64,000 bases of DNA, taken from contig JAEOUN010000055.1 of assembly GCA_016839245.1 (NCBI GenBank), positions 21,944 to 85,943 on the forward strand. The letters run 5' to 3'. The DNA comes from Candidatus Thorarchaeota archaeon (GTDB taxonomy: Archaea > Asgardarchaeota > Thorarchaeia > Thorarchaeales > Thorarchaeaceae). The first letter of the stretch is position 1. Every line of letters starts with the position of its first letter. Made by a program: the position numbers and the translations under genes. Below, piece by piece: positions 62,975 through 64,000 of this stretch. Under the pieces are notes generated by a model, which saw nothing but the letters and a program-made list of their open reading frames with translations, was not told where the DNA came from and ran no database searches.

Positions 62975-64000
62975 ATGACAGACAAATCATTTCAAGTGAG
63001 TACACCAGGACGAGTCTGTCTCTTTGGTGAACACAGTGATTACCTTGGACTGGACGTGATTGCCGCTGCAATTGATTTGATGATTAGTATTAAAGTAATT
63101 CCAAGAGAGGATAATCAGATCCATATTGAATACCTCGATTTAACCGAGCAAGATGCATTTTCAATAAGCCATGAGATACCTTACAGAAACAAGAGGGATT
63201 ACATTAGAAGTGCATTCAATGTCATGGCTCGTCGTGGCCTTGAACCCCAACATGGATGGACCCTCAGTGTGAGAGGGAATATTCCAATTGCCGCAGGACT
63301 CTCGAGTTCTTCAGCTATGACGGTGAGCGCAATTATGGCGATATCAAGGATGGCAGGTGTAGAGATGTCACCCCAGGATATCGCATATACTGCTTTCGAG
63401 GCTGAAGTATTAGAATTTGGCGAGAGCGGTGGCACAATGGACCATTACACCACTGCAATTGGCGGAGTGGTGCATATCAATATGGAGAACAATCAAGTGA
63501 CTCGGCTTCCTGCAAAATTGAGTACATTTGTCATTGGCGATTCAGGAGAGAAAAAGAAGGACACAGTTGGAGACCTTGGATATATCAAAAAGACTGTCGA
63601 GAGAGAGTATGAACTCATCTCACAAGAGATGCCTTCTTTTAATCGTAGAACAACATCGGTCACAGCGGTCTCGGATTTATCTGGTAAGCGACCAACAAAA
63701 GAACGGAGAATGGCAATAGCTACACTTCGTAACAGAGACCTCACCTATCGAGCACTCAAACTACTAGAGAGGAAAAACCCGCATGAACTTGCTCTGGGTG
63801 CAATGATCAAAGAACATCATGAGATCTTGCGAGATGATCTAAATAGATCCACGCCTAAGATTGAGAGGATGATTAATGCCGCATATGATGCAGGTGCATT
63901 AGGTTGCAAGATTAATGGTAGTGGGGGAGGAGGAACAATGATGGCATATACAGCAGGTCAAGAACACGAAGTGGCTGCTGCAATTCAACAAGCTGGTGGA
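62975..64000 (+). CDS. GHMP-family sugar kinase, galactokinase-like (partial at right edge)
   Basis: The frame is open from ATG 62975 (GGAG upstream) to the edge of the window, 342 codons without stop. The galactokinase-type signature is in place: GRVCLFGEHSDYLGL (12-26), the GHMP motif IPIAAGLSSSSAM, and INGSGGGGTMMAY near the end. Compared with the galK gene at 8869 the sugar-binding part differs (no HTDYNGG), so it may act on another hexose, a heptose or an amino sugar. The true C-terminus lies outside the window. Confidence 0.82.
   Translation, partial: MTDKSFQVSTPGRVCLFGEHSDYLGLDVIAAAIDLMISIKVIPREDNQIHIEYLDLTEQDAFSISHEIPYRNKRDYIRSAFNVMARRGLEPQHGWTLSVRGNIPIAAGLSSSSAMTVSAIMAISRMAGVEMSPQDIAYTAFEAEVLEFGESGGTMDHYTTAIGGVVHINMENNQVTRLPAKLSTFVIGDSGEKKKDTVGDLGYIKKTVEREYELISQEMPSFNRRTTSVTAVSDLSGKRPTKERRMAIATLRNRDLTYRALKLLERKNPHELALGAMIKEHHEILRDDLNRSTPKIERMINAAYDAGALGCKINGSGGGGTMMAYTAGQEHEVAAAIQQAGG

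Overview
The window reads as chromosomal DNA of an archaeon, most probably an Asgard archaeon of the Thorarchaeota type. This lineage call is an inference from gene content. Eukaryote-like pieces include a Rab/Ras-type small GTPase with two small co-transcribed partners (4613-5655), a gelsolin-fold protein (6263-7045), a longin-like protein (13804-14679), a VPS62-like protein (10085-10798), and large membrane-anchored surface proteins with Thr-rich stalks. Archaeal traits are TATA-like promoter elements, frequent TTG/GTG starts with good Shine-Dalgarno matches, ThyX, tungsten aldehyde ferredoxin oxidoreductase and a pyruvate:ferredoxin oxidoreductase-type subunit. No rRNA, tRNA, CRISPR array or insertion sequence was found.

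Layout. 1-6.3 kb: the end of a PorB-like gene, thyX, two membrane proteins, a glycerophosphodiester phosphodiesterase, a 45-residue four-cysteine ORF with a folded leader, a frameshifted membrane-protein gene and the GTPase operon. 6.3-18 kb: gelsolin-like protein, the Leloir pair galT-galK, VPS62-like protein, an ICMT-like methyltransferase, nadB, a zinc/longin-like pair, an EamA transporter and a 767-residue glycosidase-like protein. 18.1-33.3 kb: one tightly packed operon of five genes encoding an ABC-2 permease, an ABC ATPase with an unfamiliar N-terminal region, a membrane-anchored subtilisin-fold protein whose catalytic Ser and oxyanion Asn look replaced, a second ABC ATPase, and a giant protein of about 2270 residues with a beta-propeller, a long array of calcium-binding repeats, one membrane segment and a cytosolic domain. 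Palindromes sit upstream and a terminator downstream. This is the best candidate for an undescribed system. 33.5-40.2 kb: two close paralogues of a threonine-synthase-like enzyme flank a duplicated-ectodomain membrane protein, a YhhN-family protein, a decayed surface-protein gene with two in-frame stops and a frameshift, and a TPR protein. 40.2-43.2 kb: a GNAT, a D-Ala-D-Ala-ligase-like ATP-grasp enzyme and a PP-loop protein possibly related to MurL. 43.4-46.7 kb: an operon of two paralogous membrane proteins, a winged-helix regulator and an anchored beta-solenoid protein, preceded by a dense cluster of CAAACG-type operator repeats. 46.9-64 kb: an Lrp-like regulator, a hydrolase, a PHP phosphoesterase, two SCP2-like lipid-binding proteins with a nitronate-monooxygenase/FabK-like flavoprotein, an alcohol dehydrogenase-AOR operon, a PepD-type peptidase, PAP2, an acetoacetate-decarboxylase-like enzyme, an ABC exporter, a lipoate ligase, a tandem GNAT and a GHMP kinase cut by the window edge.

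How the genes fit together. Galactose phosphates are handled by GalK/GalT, with a second galactokinase-like kinase at the right edge. Peptidase, alcohol dehydrogenase, AOR, PorB-like subunit and lipoate ligase fit a ferredoxin-linked anaerobic heterotroph. Much of the accessory coding capacity goes to the cell surface: the 15-kb ABC/subtilase/repeat operon, the 43-47 kb envelope cassette and the degenerate surface-protein gene.
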